64,000 nt of DNA from Aurelia coerulea (taxonomy: Eukaryota > Cnidaria > Scyphozoa > Semaeostomeae > Ulmaridae), in assembly GCA_039566865.1 (NCBI GenBank), contig CM076944.1, forward strand, positions 5,912,501-5,976,500. The letters run 5' to 3'. The notes under the pieces are model-generated. The model had not been told where the DNA came from. It ran no database searches and saw only the letters and a program-made list of their open reading frames with translations. Positions 1 through 10,565 of the stretch are shown here, in pieces; the stretch's first letter is position 1, and every line of letters starts with the position of its first letter. Position numbers and translations under genes: made by a program.

Positions 1-107
1 AGTCAATTATTGAGGAACATTTTGAGAGCGATTAGCCATCAATTAAAGCTAAAATCGCATCGCTGGAGCCAACTAAATCCGTCTAAATTCTTTTGGGACA
101 CCCGGTA
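1..107. mobile_element. Right end of a mariner-type palindromic MITE (cut by window edge)
   Basis: The first 107 bases match the right arm of the complete element at 35489-36094: both run through a segment reading GAGCATTTTGAGAG-like, then AATCCGT, and end in TTGGGACACCC followed by a TA. The end motif (TACCGGGTGTCCCAAAA in the other orientation) and TA border are typical of Tc1/mariner-derived MITEs. It lies in the intron downstream of exon 3 of the hexosaminidase gene. Confidence 0.7.
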
Positions 108-233
108 TTGTGAAATCTTGAAATAACTGTGGATTTGCAGGAATTTCGCTTTCAGAAGCTACCTGGTTCTGAAGCATCCTGTTTCGGTGCACTCGACTAG
201 AAGTAGAAATAATTCCTTTAAAATTCTACTTAC

Positions 234-1800
234 TTGCTCAGACCACATATTTGTTTCTCCTCCCAAAATCTGCTTGACGTAATCGCTGCTCAAATTGAAA
301 TGCTTGACAAATTTACCAGGGTTCAAATTATACTGCAATTGCCACTGTTTATACGGAGAACACCAGTTATTACCATCAGCTACCCAAGAACCAAACCCGC
401 AATCAAGATACGTATGATCGTAATTACTCAGAATTACTTTAAAACCATTCGCCAATATGTTCGGTATCGATTTATCCGTCGCTACATTCCACAGTTGGAT
501 AATATACGTCTTGTTATTTAAATATTTCGTTAGGTATTTCTCTTCGGTCATCTTGCTGGACCATACAATCAACGGAATCTCTAGTTTACTTTGTGCTTTA
601 AATTTCTTTTCAGCTGCGACTAGAAAGATGTTCCAGAGGTCCATGAAATCATCGAAAGTCCGGGTTTTATTCATCGACTTCATCCAATCGATGATTGGCT
701 GTGATGTGTTCCAGCAGCCAATGTTGACTTCGTCGCCTCCAAAGTGGAAAAGATCCGGACTGAACTTTGCAAGGTAATCATTATAAATTGATTCAAGGAT
801 TTTATATGTGTTGTCATTTAATGGGTTCAACTGTCCACATGGTGGCTCTACGCAGTAATTTTGCCATGGTTTTTGATTAACACAAAATGCCGTCGTTCCC
901 AAGCCTGCACCTTCACTCCATTGCCATCCGTTTCCTGCATGGGCTGGTTGGTCAAACTCGGGCAAAACGCGTATCCCGCGAACTTGTGCGTGATCAACGA
1001 TTCGTTTGACGTCCTCCACGCTGTAAATCTGTCTCTCGGAATACGCCCCGTAATAAGTCATGTTCGGTTGTTGCTTGATGGCTATTGGAAAGCTATGCGT
1101 ATCTGTAATATGCCAGTGAAAAGTATTCAATTTATTGTAAGACATTGCATCGAGCAGTTTGAGTATGCTCTTGACAGAAAAGAAATTACGGCTCGTATCA
1201 AGCATAAGTCCACGGTAAGGAAAAGCAGGGCTATCAGCTATATCTGCACTGGAAACAATTTGCAGAGAATCACTTAACATGTCATAGCTAATAAGCTGAC
1301 TCAATGTTTCTAAAGCATGGCGTGCACCGTAAAATGTATCAGCATTTATATTGACGCTAACGATATTTTTCTGTGTGGTGATCTGTAACTCGTACGCCTC
1401 TGATGTTGATAGTGTTAGCTTGGTCTCTTGTGATTTGAGGGTGATTTTGATCTGTACTTTATTTGATTTGGGCTCTTCGTTACATAGAGATGGATCTATG
1501 GCGGTTGAATCCTTGGTGCATATTTCTTTGGTTATATTGAGGAATATATTGAATGCTCGCTTTACGAAATTTGAACATTCAGAATTCTTGCAGACAACTT
1601 GATTTAGTAGAATGTTGCTTGGGATGATGGACACTGTATTTTTGCCGATGATCGACTTCGTGCGAGGTCTGGGCCATAAGCTGGCATATTGTCCACATGT
1701 CGTTTTGCAAGTGGTCAGCAACTGGCTTCGTTGCATGGGGATACCACTTCCCTTGATGCATTGGTTATTTGCGCATGTGTAAGACCATGGTGAAAATGAC
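234..1800 (-). CDS. GH20 beta-N-acetylhexosaminidase, exon 3 (catalytic domain; C-terminus outside window)
   Basis: This exon encodes most of a family-20 beta-N-acetylhexosaminidase, which removes terminal GlcNAc/GalNAc from N-glycans or chitooligosaccharides. The reading frame continues upstream of the first ATG (1736) to an acceptor: a pyrimidine-rich stretch ends in CAG at 1803-1801. The added residues give a Cys-rich segment (WSYTCANNQC) followed by LLTTCKTTCG and LWPRP, as in insect/metazoan NAG enzymes. Numbered on the rebuilt protein, RGLMLDTSRNFF is near 306-317, FHWHITDTHSFP near 337-348, VLPEFDQPAHAGNGW near 388-402, and the catalytic Asp-Glu pair of HFGGDEV at 466-467. The exon ends ...GGETNMWSEQ at a GTAAGT donor (228-233); about 80 residues normally follow and must lie in the next exon, left of the window. 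Conceptual translation past 234 is intron. Whether the substrate is N-glycan (FDL-like) or chitin cannot be told from this part alone. Confidence 0.95.
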
Positions 1801-1834
1801 CTGAAATTTGTGAAAAGAAAATTTGAAGAAAATT

Positions 1835-3650
1835 AGTTGCAACAAAAATATATTCAAACAAGTCTTGTCAAGCGTTGCGATGAATCAGAATCTCTGAATA
1901 TTGTAAGCATGCCCTTTAACAGAAAGTGCGACAAACGAATTTTTCATCGAAACGTTTCACTGAAAAATTTCGAGTGCATTCTTGTTTCTTCTCTCTCGAT
2001 TCATATACTGGCTTCGACGAATCTCTGAAAAATTTTTTTCATCGAAACATTTAACAAAAAGTTTAAAATGTATTCTTGCTCCATCTCTCTTGCTTTACAC
2101 ACTGGCTGTCCTAAAATATTTCGACGAATCTCTGAAAAATTGTCAGTAAACTCTTGACAGAAAACGTAAAAAAGCGATTTTTTCATCGAAACATTTGACA
2201 AAAAGTTTAAATGTATTTTTGTTCCATCTCCCTTGCTTTATATCCTGGCTATCCTAAAACATTTCGCCGAATCTCTAAAATGTTATCGGCAAACTCTTGA
2301 CAGAAAACGTAAAAAAGCAATTTTTCATCGAAACATTTGACAAAAAGTTTGAAATGTATTCTTGTTCCATCTCCCTTGCTTTACATCCTGACTATCCTAA
2401 AACATTTCGACGAATCTGTGAAAAATTGTCAGTAAACTCTTGAGTTTAAAATGTATTCTTGTTCCATCTCCCTTGCTTTACATCCTGACTATCCTAAAAC
2501 ATTTCGACGAATCTGTGAAAAATTGTCAGTAAACTCTTGACAGAAAACGTAAAAAGCGATTTTTTTATTGAAACATTTGACAAAAAGTTTGAAATGTATT
2601 CTTGTTCCATCTCTCTTGCTTTATATCCTGGCTATCCTAAAACATTTCGACGAATCTCTGAAAAATTGTCAGTAAACTCTTGACAGAAAACGTAAAAAGC
2701 GATTTTTTCATTGAAACATTTGACAAAAAGTTTAAAATGTATTTTTGTTCCATCTCCCTTGCTTTACATCCTGACTATCCTAAAACATTTCGACGAATCT
2801 GTGAAAAATTGTCAGTAAACTCTTGACAGAAAACGTAAAAAAGCGATTTTTTCATCGAAACATTTAACTAAAATTTTAAAATGTATTCTTGCTCTTGCTT
2901 TATATCCTGGCTATCCTAAAATATTTCGACGGATCTCTGAAAAATTGTCAGTAAACTCTTGACAGAAAACGTAAAAAAGCGATTTTTTCATCGAAACATT
3001 TGACAAGAATTTTAAATGTATTTTTATTCCATCTCTCGTGCTTTATATACTGGCTGTCCTGAAATATTTTGCCGAATCTCTAGAAATTATCAGTGAACTC
3101 TTGACAGAAAACGTAAAAAGCGATTTTTTCATCGAAACATTTGACAAAAATTTTAAATGTATTTTTATTCCATCTCTCTTGTTTTATATACTGGCTGTCC
3201 TGAAATATTTTGCCGAATCTCTAGAAGATTATCAGTAAACTCTTGACAGAAAACGTAAATGAAAAACGATTTTTTCGTCGCAACATTTGACGAAAAGTTT
3301 AAAATGTAGTCTTGTTCCATCTCCCTTGCTTTATATACTGGCTATCCTAAAACATTTCGACGAATCTCTGAAAAATTTTCAGTAAACTCTTGACAGAAAA
3401 CGTAAATAAAATATAATTTTTCATCGAAACATTTGACAGAAAGTTTAAGATGTATTCTTGTTCCATCTCCCTTGCTTTTCATCCTGACTATCTTAAAAAA
3501 TTTCGACGAATCTCTGAAAATTTGAAATATACTCTTGGCAGAAAACATACTAATGACATTTTCATCAAAAGTTGTGACAAAAAGTTTCGAATGTATTCCT
3601 GTTTCGTCTTTCCTAATTTCATACCAGGTGTCCCAAAAAAATGTTTACAA
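1835..3650. repeat. ~142-bp satellite array (about 12 units) in intron 2
   Basis: Units repeat the block TCGAAACATTTGACAAAAAG ... CTTGTTCCATCTC ... TATCCTAAAACATTTCGACG ... CTCTTGACAGAAAACGTAAA. CTTGACAGAAAACG recurs near 2152, 2296, 2536, 2680, 2823, 2958, 3101, 3240 and 3386, so the period is about 142 bp, with one shortened unit near 2400-2500. The first unit (1835-2040) and the last (3500-3650) are the most divergent. At the position of the monomer's CTGGCTGTCCTAAAATATTT, the last unit reads TACCAGGTGTCCCAAAAAAA, which is a mariner-type MITE terminus. Small ORFs across the array are by-products of the repeat. Confidence 0.9.
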
Positions 3651-3991
3651 AGCCACAAAAATTTGAGTACAATGTCAACCTTTTGAACAAAATGAAAGAT
3701 GAAAAGCAACATTATGTTTCTGAATGTAGATAATCTTTTTGATAGGTTTAGATGTGCAATTATAGCTATAAAAATGCATTCATGATTATTAGTGATTTTG
3801 TTATCTTATATCGGTGAGTCATGTTTCTTTTCACTGTCTGAAAGATTGTACAATGCAACCAATTTGTAAAATGCAATCACTTTAATTTTCAAGATTTTTC
3901 AAAATTTGTTTGATAATTTTTTCAAAATTTTCAAGTTTTGATCACTCAGTGGAAGACCCCAAGATTTTTACCAAACCAAAGGAGCATCCAG

Positions 3992-4318
3992 GCCCGGGGG
4001 GGGGGGGGGGTACTTCACATACTTTGGGTACGGGGACGTGCCATCGGGAAGGGTATCGATTTTCGCGATTTTGGTATAAGGAACGGTATCGATTTTCACG
4101 ATTTTGGTATAAGGAACGGTATCGATTTTCGCGATTTTGGTTTAAGGAACGATTTTGGTATACTTTTTCGGAAAATTGGTATAAGGTCGGGTATGCTTTT
4201 TCGTAAAATTGGTATAAAGTCGGGTATACTTTTTTGCGAAATTGGTATAAGGAACGGGTGTGTTTTTGAAGCTTCGATGGCACGTCCCCGACCAAAACCT
4301 AGTCAAGTACCCCCCCGG
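3992..4318. mobile_element. G-tract MITE, copy 1, with internal minisatellite; 8-bp TSD
   Basis: The element begins with CCCGGGGGGG...TACTT and ends with AAGTACCCCCCCGG. The subterminal blocks GGGGACGTGCCATCG and CGATGGCACGTCCCC form an inverted repeat. It is flanked by direct repeats GCATCCAG at 3984-3991 and 4319-4326, an 8-bp target duplication as in hAT elements. The interior is a short tandem repeat of ~30 bp (GGTATAAGGAACGGTATCG and GGTATAAGGTCGGGTATGC variants). Related copies lie at 44281, 45540 and 47180. Confidence 0.85.
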
Positions 4319-4326
4319 GCATCCAG

Positions 4327-5533
4327 ACAGCCTTTCAAAGACCACATCCATTGGTATGAGAAGAAAGAGAAACATAATGAACCTTATCTTAGTTACTTGT
4401 TCACAGGGTGCATTGGGATCAATGTTTTGGGTTTTGAGTCATTTGCAAATAAAGTGAGCCCCTAAGCCAGTTTGGAGGCCTGGGGGCAGAGCACTCCCCA
4501 GGGGTCCCCAGAGTGCCATTTGTCAGAAATTTTCTCCACCCATTGGATTTTTGTGATTACAGGCCAACTTTAGAAGATGATATTTGAGACATGATGCCTA
4601 GAAAATGAATTTATTAATGTTCAAGGATAAATACTGATACAAATTTTGAATCTACAGCACATTTTTGCTTCATATTCACCAATTTGAAGGTTCCAGTGTT
4701 GAATTGCAAAATAATTTCAACATCTACAGTAATCATTAAAGGAGAACATCAATAATATGCATGATTGTTTTGTATCTTTCCTAAACTGATATGAATGTTC
4801 CTGTCATTTTTTTTGATTTTGGTCTTGGTAGAATCTTTGTAGTACACTATTCGCCAAAGACTTACACCAATCTATTTTGTCCCCTCGTTATTTCTATTGT
4901 TTGGAGGGACTCTGTCCATCAGAGATCTCTGGCGGAAAGGGGCTTTACTCCGGACTGGATTTTGGCATTGGAAAATTTGGGCTGTTTCCCCCCCCCCCCT
5001 GAGAGCTCATAGCTGGTATCGGCCCTGTCCCTCTTTTCCACATGGGAATCAAATTGGACTTAAAAGTGTAAAAATAACCAGGCCATGTGATAAACCAAAT
5101 AAACATACAGTATTTGCTTTTGACTGTCTTGGCATGTCCTGGTTTCGGATAAATGGTTTCAGAAGAAGGAAATGTGGTGGTCATTATTTGTCTTAAATAT
5201 CTGTATGCGCATAAAGTTCTTTACAAATTGTTGCCAAAACTTGCAAAGCACCTTTTTCATTTATATTCCTGTAATTTTACCTTCTATTGTTGATGAAAAT
5301 ACCAGAAATACAAAACATCATATTTCAGTAACAAAGTATATCCCTTTCTAGATTTTGTTTAGCCAAAGCAGATAATGAGTACAGACATGTTTATGGAAGG
5401 ATTGGTGATACCTAGCTGAGACCAGCTGAACAGGGAAAATGTCACTCAAAATGGTGTCAGAGTTTAGTTAATGACTATCACAATAAACCCAGCATTTTAA
5501 TTGAAAATTTCCCCCAAATGTTGATCAACTTAC
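4327..5533. other. Remainder of hexosaminidase intron 2
   Basis: No exon or complete element is recognisable here. It contains a poly-C run at 4987-4999 and G/C-rich patches near 4470-4510. The only clear functional signal is the donor site at its right edge (GTAAGT on the minus strand, 5528-5533). Confidence 0.5.
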
Positions 5534-5570
5534 TTCTGTTGTCCTCTGCAACAAACTTTGTTAGCATTGC
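5534..5570 (-). CDS. GH20 hexosaminidase, exon 2 (37-nt microexon)
   Basis: On the minus strand a strong acceptor (TTTTCTCTTTTACAG, ending at 5571) precedes 37 nt that end at a consensus donor (GTAAGT, 5533-5528). Exon 1 ends with one base of a codon. The microexon supplies the two bases that complete Gly, then eleven codons (NANKVCCRGQQ), then two bases (AA). The first base of exon 3 (G) completes Lys. The exact phase match on both sides, with no stop, is strong support. It encodes the linker between membrane anchor and lumenal domain and contributes a Cys pair. It is too short for ordinary ORF calling. A spliced transcript would settle it. Confidence 0.8.
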
Positions 5571-5849
5571 CTGTAAAAGAGAAAAGATGATGCTTTGAAT
5601 GTTGATTATTTGATCCAGTGACTGAAAAATGATTCCATGTTAGTGAATGTTACTATATATGATACAGGTTGGAGTGCCTTCAGTCTTGGCTTCAGCCTTA
5701 GTCTATTACATATATTTTCAATAAGAAACTAAGAATTTGAGCCAATACTGAAATTTTTTTAAATTATCACTACCAGTTTCTTAATGCTCAATATCAATCT
5801 TTTTTTGGAAGCTTCCAATGTTTTGACATTACTCAAGTACTGTAAGAAT

Positions 5850-6046
5850 AATGTAAAGGTGAAGGTTAAGGCGCGCAAAGTTAGGTTTTTAGCACCAATT
5901 GTTGGGATAGAAGTAGCTAAGTGCTAATCGAGTCCATGACCCCTTGTCATGATGCTCAAGTGGGTGGGGCTCCACCAGGTGTCAAACTCCGCAAGACTGT
6001 TCTGGCTGCAAAGTCAAAAGATTACACCACTGTGCCACAACACATT
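5850..6046 (-). mobile_element. tRNA-derived SINE
   Basis: On the minus strand the head reads GTTGTGGCACAGTGGTGTAATC. Its TGGCACAGTGG (6037-6027) fits the pol III A-box. A related copy at 13306-14350 shows the same head, the same GACAAGGGGTC...CGGACTCGATTA block, and the tail TTGGTGCTAAAAACC...CTTCACCT; that copy also keeps a B-box-like GGTTCGATTTC. No A-rich tail is obvious. It sits inside hexosaminidase intron 1. Confidence 0.7.
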
Positions 6047-6429
6047 CACTAATGTGATACTTAAGAAATGAATGAAAAATGAAGTAAAAAGATGACACAT
6101 AATTTCTGCAAGACAAGTAGTCTCTGAAAGGGGCTCCATCACCAACTTGTAAACAAATCTGTAAACACCGCATATGCCCATTGTTATCCATTGTTGTCCA
6201 TTGTTTTCTGCTGTTTGTTTGGTGGCTTCACCCAAGCCACCAAAAAGTGCTTGATAAAAATGTACTTCTATCCAAGCAATCGTAAAAGATACGAATGTTT
6301 GGGTTTTTCCTCTGTAAAGCACAAAGATTTGTCTTCAAAACGAAGCTTTCATTCTCAGAAAAGCAGGTAAAAGTCTGTGTGATATAACAAAATATTGGCC
6401 ATTTCGCAAGTTTGTTCATTTAAGATCTG

Positions 6430-6612
6430 ATACATTAAAGGCAAATGACGGAGATATAAGGCAACATAAGTCAGGGGCCTGGAAAATCTAAATATAGTCG
6501 ATTGTATTCCATTATTGTATTTGATGATCTCGAAAAGTTATCAAATCAGGACAAATGGACACATTCAATTCAGCCATCTTTTGTTTTGTTCTATTTTTAA
6601 ATTAGAAATATC
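6430..6612. repeat. Dispersed repeat, copy 1 (empty site for a foldback element)
   Basis: This stretch matches 33400-33516 plus 33729-33780: shared blocks include CTAAATATAG, TATTGTATTCCATT, TTATCAAATCA and TTGTTCTATTTTTAA. The copy at 33.4 kb is interrupted by a foldback element; here the same point is uninterrupted (GGACACAT). The nature of the repeat is unknown. Confidence 0.65.
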
Positions 6613-6731
6613 GAAGCTGGCCTAAAACTTTCACCACTTTGTGATTGTTCAAAAATATTCAAGTTGTTGGTTGATATAACAAGGAGCAGAGCCGACAAAG
6701 ATACGAAATGAGGTCTTCCTCAAATCCTCAC

Positions 6732-7023
6732 CCATGACTTTTCCTGAACTTGACAGTTTAGAAGAGGATGAATTCGCCACGGCATACATGACTGCAAAGG
6801 CAACTGCAAGGCACAGAAACAACGAAGCAAGGAGAATTCCTGCAATGACTTTGAGACTGCGTGTTCCTACGGAGCTTGAGCCTTCCATCATTCGAACCTT
6901 GCTTCCAAGAGGGTCCGCCATTGCTGCTACTGGGATTATGGAAGGATCTTTACTTCCGCCTTTGATGGGATCAGCAACTGTGAACTTCTTCTGCTTCCGG
7001 TTTCTACGCTTCTTTGTTGGCAT
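6732..7023 (-). CDS. GH20 hexosaminidase, exon 1 (cytoplasmic tail and membrane anchor)
   Basis: The start is the ATG at 7023-7021; a stop (TAG) lies a few codons upstream in frame, so initiation further out is excluded. The first ~13 residues are strongly basic (MPTKKRRNRKQKK). A single hydrophobic segment follows at about residues 57-83 (SLKVIAGILLASLFLCLAVA...), then a Ser-rich stem. The exon ends after 97 codons plus one base at a GTGAGG donor (6731-6726), in phase with the microexon. Basic tail, one membrane segment and a C-terminal enzyme imply type II topology, as in membrane-bound FDL-type hexosaminidases. ORF sequence running on past 6732 is intron. The link to the enzyme exons rests on phase, orientation and spacing, not on a transcript. 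Confidence 0.75.
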
Positions 7024-7971
7024 CACTTCTTCTTGAAACTATTACGAAAGAGAGGCTTGTCTCGTTGGCATCGCCTCGTAATCGCAGAATCAGAGAAACA
7101 AAGGCACAATCTCTTGATTGGTTCACACATTGAGATGCCTTGAGAAATGGGCGAATCAGATTGTATAAAACTGATAAAAGGCAAATTTATTCAAGAAAAA
7201 GACAAAGTCCAGGATAAATGATAGTCTAGGCCCATGACTTTGAGCCTAAAGATTTTTGAATCTTCTTTTCCTCGCTTTGGATGGAGTCAGCATTGTTTGG
7301 TCCATACGTGTTTATTTCCTTGAGTTGTTCTCAAAATGGACAATATTTGTCCTTAATCACAGAACAGAATTACAAAGGAAATTGACAAAAATTCCCTTGA
7401 ATCATATTTCACATTTCAATATTTATCGAAGGGAGACTATCTCTTCAGCAAAATTGCTGGTTTTCAATAGGCCCTCCCATACAATATCAAAGTACAAAAA
7501 ACCCTGATGCTAAAACCTATTGACTCGTCACACCACGACTTCTGAAGCAGGGCCTAACTCTGTAAGACTCCTAAGAATGAAGCTGAAATCTGCTCGAATT
7601 TGAGATGCCTTTGAGTTGTTCTAATCTACCTGGAAACAGGGATATAAATTGGTGTACAATATCAATTCCATTAAATGCTTTGCAAATTTGTTGGTAGATC
7701 AAGAGATCATCACGGATTTTTCAGGATTTCAAAGCGCTTGAAATTATTTATAGTGAAAATCCAAATTTTGAGTAGTGCCTCAAGGCCTCAAGTTTCGGCG
7801 CTTGTTCAAATATATGATCGAGATTCTCTCACCCAGTTCTACAAATTGATCATAAAGGGACCAGTGATTTTCTATAACAGGCTGTCCTGAAATGGCTCCT
7901 TATCCATTTATATGATCGCTCTTATGTAGAAGGTGCTTTGATTGGCCTGGCAAATAAAAGCGTCGTGGTTC
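7024..7971. other. 5' flank of the hexosaminidase gene
   Basis: The 5' UTR and promoter should lie here on the minus strand. I see no convincing TATA box, tRNA or repeat, and the plus-strand ORFs lack coding character. Confidence 0.4.
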
Positions 7972-7974
7972 TTA

Positions 7975-8457
7975 GGGCCTGTTTATATGGAGAAAAACAC
8001 ATCACCTGCCAGATCCGGGGCTGACAGGCGAGATTCCTCCTTCCTATAGAATCCCATTGCTTTTTCATTTCGCGTTTATATGACGAACGCACATCGGCGT
8101 AGGGGAAGATAAAATTTGGGGGGGCTGCCCGACAAAAAATCCATTGTTTGAGAAAATTTTGCCCGACTTGAGGCGGATTTCCGCCCGATTATGGCTGATT
8201 TTTGCAAATTTTTCTGACGTTGGGGGGGCTGCAGCCCCCCTTTGCCCCTATCTCCTACGCCTATGCGAACGCAACGCCATTGGTATAGTGAGATATCGCC
8301 TCACCAGAGGTGGAATCTCACCTGGGCAAACGAAACACTACCGGTAGCGTGAGGTGTATTGGCTTTCTTCGTTGATTTCTATTGGTTAGTTCGTTGTGAT
8401 TTCACGGATGAGAGACTAAAATTTCATATAAACAGTGGCTGAAATATAAACAGGCCC
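7975..8457. mobile_element. Harbinger/Tourist-like MITE, interrupted by a hAT-like MITE
   Basis: It begins GGGCCTGTTTATAT and ends ATATAAACAGGCCC, a 14-bp perfect terminal inverted repeat preceded by TTA (7972-7974) and followed by TTG (8458-8460). The GGGCCTGTTT end and a TTA-like 3-bp duplication recall PIF/Harbinger (Tourist) MITEs. A second element is inserted at 8092-8265. Confidence 0.65.
8092..8265. mobile_element. hAT-like MITE (CGTAGG family), copy 1, nested; 8-bp TSD
   Basis: The ends are CATCGGCGTAGG and CCTACGCCTATG. Direct repeats CGAACGCA flank it at 8084-8091 and 8266-8273. The interior is a G/C-tract hairpin (TTGGGGGGGCTG / CAGCCCCCCTTT). Two relatives lie at 13336-13503 and 46515-46670. 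CA...TG ends and an 8-bp duplication fit hAT. Confidence 0.8.
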
Positions 8458-8731
8458 TTGATCCACATTTTTTTATGAGGGTTTTTACTTTATGATACGA
8501 CCGTATTTTGTTGTTAGAATGATTTGAATTTTGAGAAACACTTTGAATTATGAACTGAATAGTGTGAAAGTTATCATTATTACTTTTGATTTTGCAGAGT
8601 TAAATGAAGCTTGGTCACTGTCTGTGAAAACACTGATGAGTCGTTTCGATGATAACTTACCTGAAAATCACAGGTAGGTTTTTAACGCTTTTGTGCAACC
8701 GTGGCTAAGGGATGTGGTTGACCGGTGCCAA

Positions 8732-9162
8732 TACACCTTTTCAATTAACGGCCTCGATTTGGAAATTTTTGAAAATTTCTTCCCACGAAACTTTTGACCA
8801 CGAATTTGGATTCAGCAGCCAAAAGTTTAGACTAGATGCACATTTTCATAATAAAGTCCTACTGTTCGCGATTTTGATCTTATGACGAAAAGAAGTTTGA
8901 AAATCTATAAGGGATTTGACCCTGAAAGTTGCTCAGGGTGTAACTTTACACCTTCAGTCATTATTGACGGTAAAGTCCCTTATAAATTTTCGACTTTATT
9001 ATCGTCATAAAATCAAAATTGTGAACACTGGAATTATGAAAATTAGCAACCAGATTGAAATTTAGGTGCTGAATCTAAATCTGTTGCCAGAAATTTCATA
9101 TGAAGCAATTTGGAGAAATTTTGAAAATTTATAAAATGAGGCCGCTTAGTTGAAAAGGTGTA
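8732..9162. mobile_element. Palindromic MITE (TACACCTTTTCAA ends)
   Basis: TACACCTTTTCAATTAACGGCCTC at the left is mirrored by GAGGCCGCTTAGTTGAAAAGGTGTA at the right. The inverted arms continue inward, with AAATTTTTGAAAATTT-type blocks and TAAGGGATTT / AAAGTCCCTTATA. No coding sequence. A TA border is possible, but the duplication is not clear. Confidence 0.7.
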
Positions 9163-9174
9163 TTCTGAAAAATA

Positions 9175-10289
9175 TACTGGATGAGCGAAAAAGAGTTTAC
9201 ACGTTTGGTGGGCTGTTGCACCAAAAGTATGCAGCCATTATTCAAAACTAAAATGTCAATCTATCAGTCAAAGGCTAACTTAGATGAGAAAATTTGTTCG
9301 GCAGATCACTCATCTTTTAGACTCATAAATTAGAAAATGCTGCTAATGGGTCAGTATAGGCACGAAAAACGAAAATTCAACGTTCCATTCTGGTCTATAA
9401 TCTACAGGGTGTCCCAAAAAATTGTGCCCCGTTTGTCTAAAAATTGCAACAAAAGGGCAAAAAATTCTCGCCAAACTTTTATATTATGTTGCTCTTCAGA
9501 TGTTCAAATAAAGTTTGCTGCCATCCCCGTAAAAATCCGTTGAAAAGTGATGCAGCTATGAGCTTCAGAAGACCAAATTTACTTGATGACTGAAAGCAGC
9601 GGTCGGTCATTTTGTGTTACTATTTTGCAGTGATAAGTAGCTTCACGTAAGGTAAAAAATAATTTCTGTGAGGTCATAAATAATGAAACTCTCTGAGGAT
9701 TATCGGAATTTTCACGAGAGCTATGACATTGGAGGCTGCTGTTTCATTTTCCGTCCATGAAGCTATTTATAGCTACAAAATAGTAAGACAAAATGGCCGA
9801 CCGCTGGTTTCAGTCATGAGGCAAATTTGGTCTCCTGAAGGTCATAGCTCCATCATTTTTCAACAGATTTTCATGGGGATGGTAGCAAACTTTAATTGAA
9901 TATCCGAAGAGCAACATCATGCAAAAGTTTGGAATGAATCTCTAGCCGTTCTGTCGCAATTTTCATGCAAACGGGGCACAATTTTTTTGGGACATCCTGT
10001 ACTAACCAAATTCTGTCTCTGAGACAGACAATTGTATTGAATCTATATTTTGATGGCAAGTAAATCATGAACCAGAATCGAACAAGGAATTCTCGTTTCC
10101 CATTTTAACCCTTTACCAGCATTTCCATAGTTTCTTGGCCTAATTGATTAATTGATGAATGATTTTACGAAACAAATGTTCACATTTAAGTTAGCCTTTG
10201 ACTGATCGATTAACATTTCAGTTTTTAGGACCGGCCACGTACTTCTTATACAGCCCGCCAAGCGTGTCAACTTTCTGACTCACCCGCTA
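9175..10289. mobile_element. Palindromic MITE interrupted by a 595-bp MITE
   Basis: The outer arms pair across the insertion: TACTGGATGAGCGAAAAAG with CTTTCTGACTCACCCGCTA; TTGGTGGGCTGT with ACAGCCCGCCAA; and CAGTCAAAGGCTAACTTA with TAAGTTAGCCTTTGACTG. The nested element occupies 9405-9999, so the original was about 520 bp. The end type (TACYGGGTGAGYC) is shared with 10502, 15455 and 38006. Confidence 0.7.
9405..9999. mobile_element. 595-bp mariner-type palindromic MITE, copy 1; TA TSD
   Basis: It begins CAGGGTGTCCCAAAAAATTG and ends TTTTTGGGACATCCTG, flanked by TA at 9403-9404 and 10000-10001. The two halves are inverted copies of each other, for example AAATTTACTTGATGACTGAAA / TTTCAGTCATGAGGCAAATTT. 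A second copy at 29615-30205 is collinear throughout. It is non-coding and so moved by a transposase in trans. Confidence 0.9.
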
Positions 10290-10565
10290 GATTTGGTAGA
10301 CTTCCGGTAGGTTTTCGAAAGAGGCTTTCTGTAGAAAATCTCTCTTATCGATGGGTAGGAATGGCCGATTAAAGCCGGGTAAATTACTGGTCCTAATTGG
10401 AAATATCAGCTATACAACAAGACAGTTTTCAATATCATTGCTTTGATATTGAGGAAGCAGCAGTTTTTCAAAAGCTGGGGCTTTTTATTGACTCACCCGG
10501 TATTAGTTTACGAATGAGTACTTTTTTGCCAGTGTTGGTCTCTTTATAATGAACAGCGTCGATGA
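10290..10565. other. Unassigned stretch with a solo MITE end
   Basis: A lone right terminus TTGACTCACCCGGTA ends at 10502; its partner is not found. The minus-strand ORF over 10468-10668 is a shadow of the LINE fragment that follows. Confidence 0.5.

Larger units (their letters stand above)
5571..6731. other. Hexosaminidase intron 1
   Basis: The interval between exon 1 and the microexon has a GTGAGG donor (6731-6726) and a TTTTACAG acceptor on the minus strand. It carries a SINE at 5850-6046 and the dispersed repeat at 6430-6612; the rest shows nothing recognisable. Confidence 0.7.

Noticed and set aside
159..233. C-terminal extension of the hexosaminidase ORF to a stop at 159
   Set aside because: It follows a perfect GTAAGT donor and replaces the conserved end of the GH20 domain with unrelated residues; it is read-through into intron.
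1835..3712. Several ORFs of 60-80 residues in the satellite
   Set aside because: They repeat with the satellite period on both strands; by-products of tandem repetition.
3938..4465. 175-residue ORF with FRDFGIRNGID repeats
   Set aside because: It is a translated minisatellite inside a G-tract MITE, not a repeat protein.
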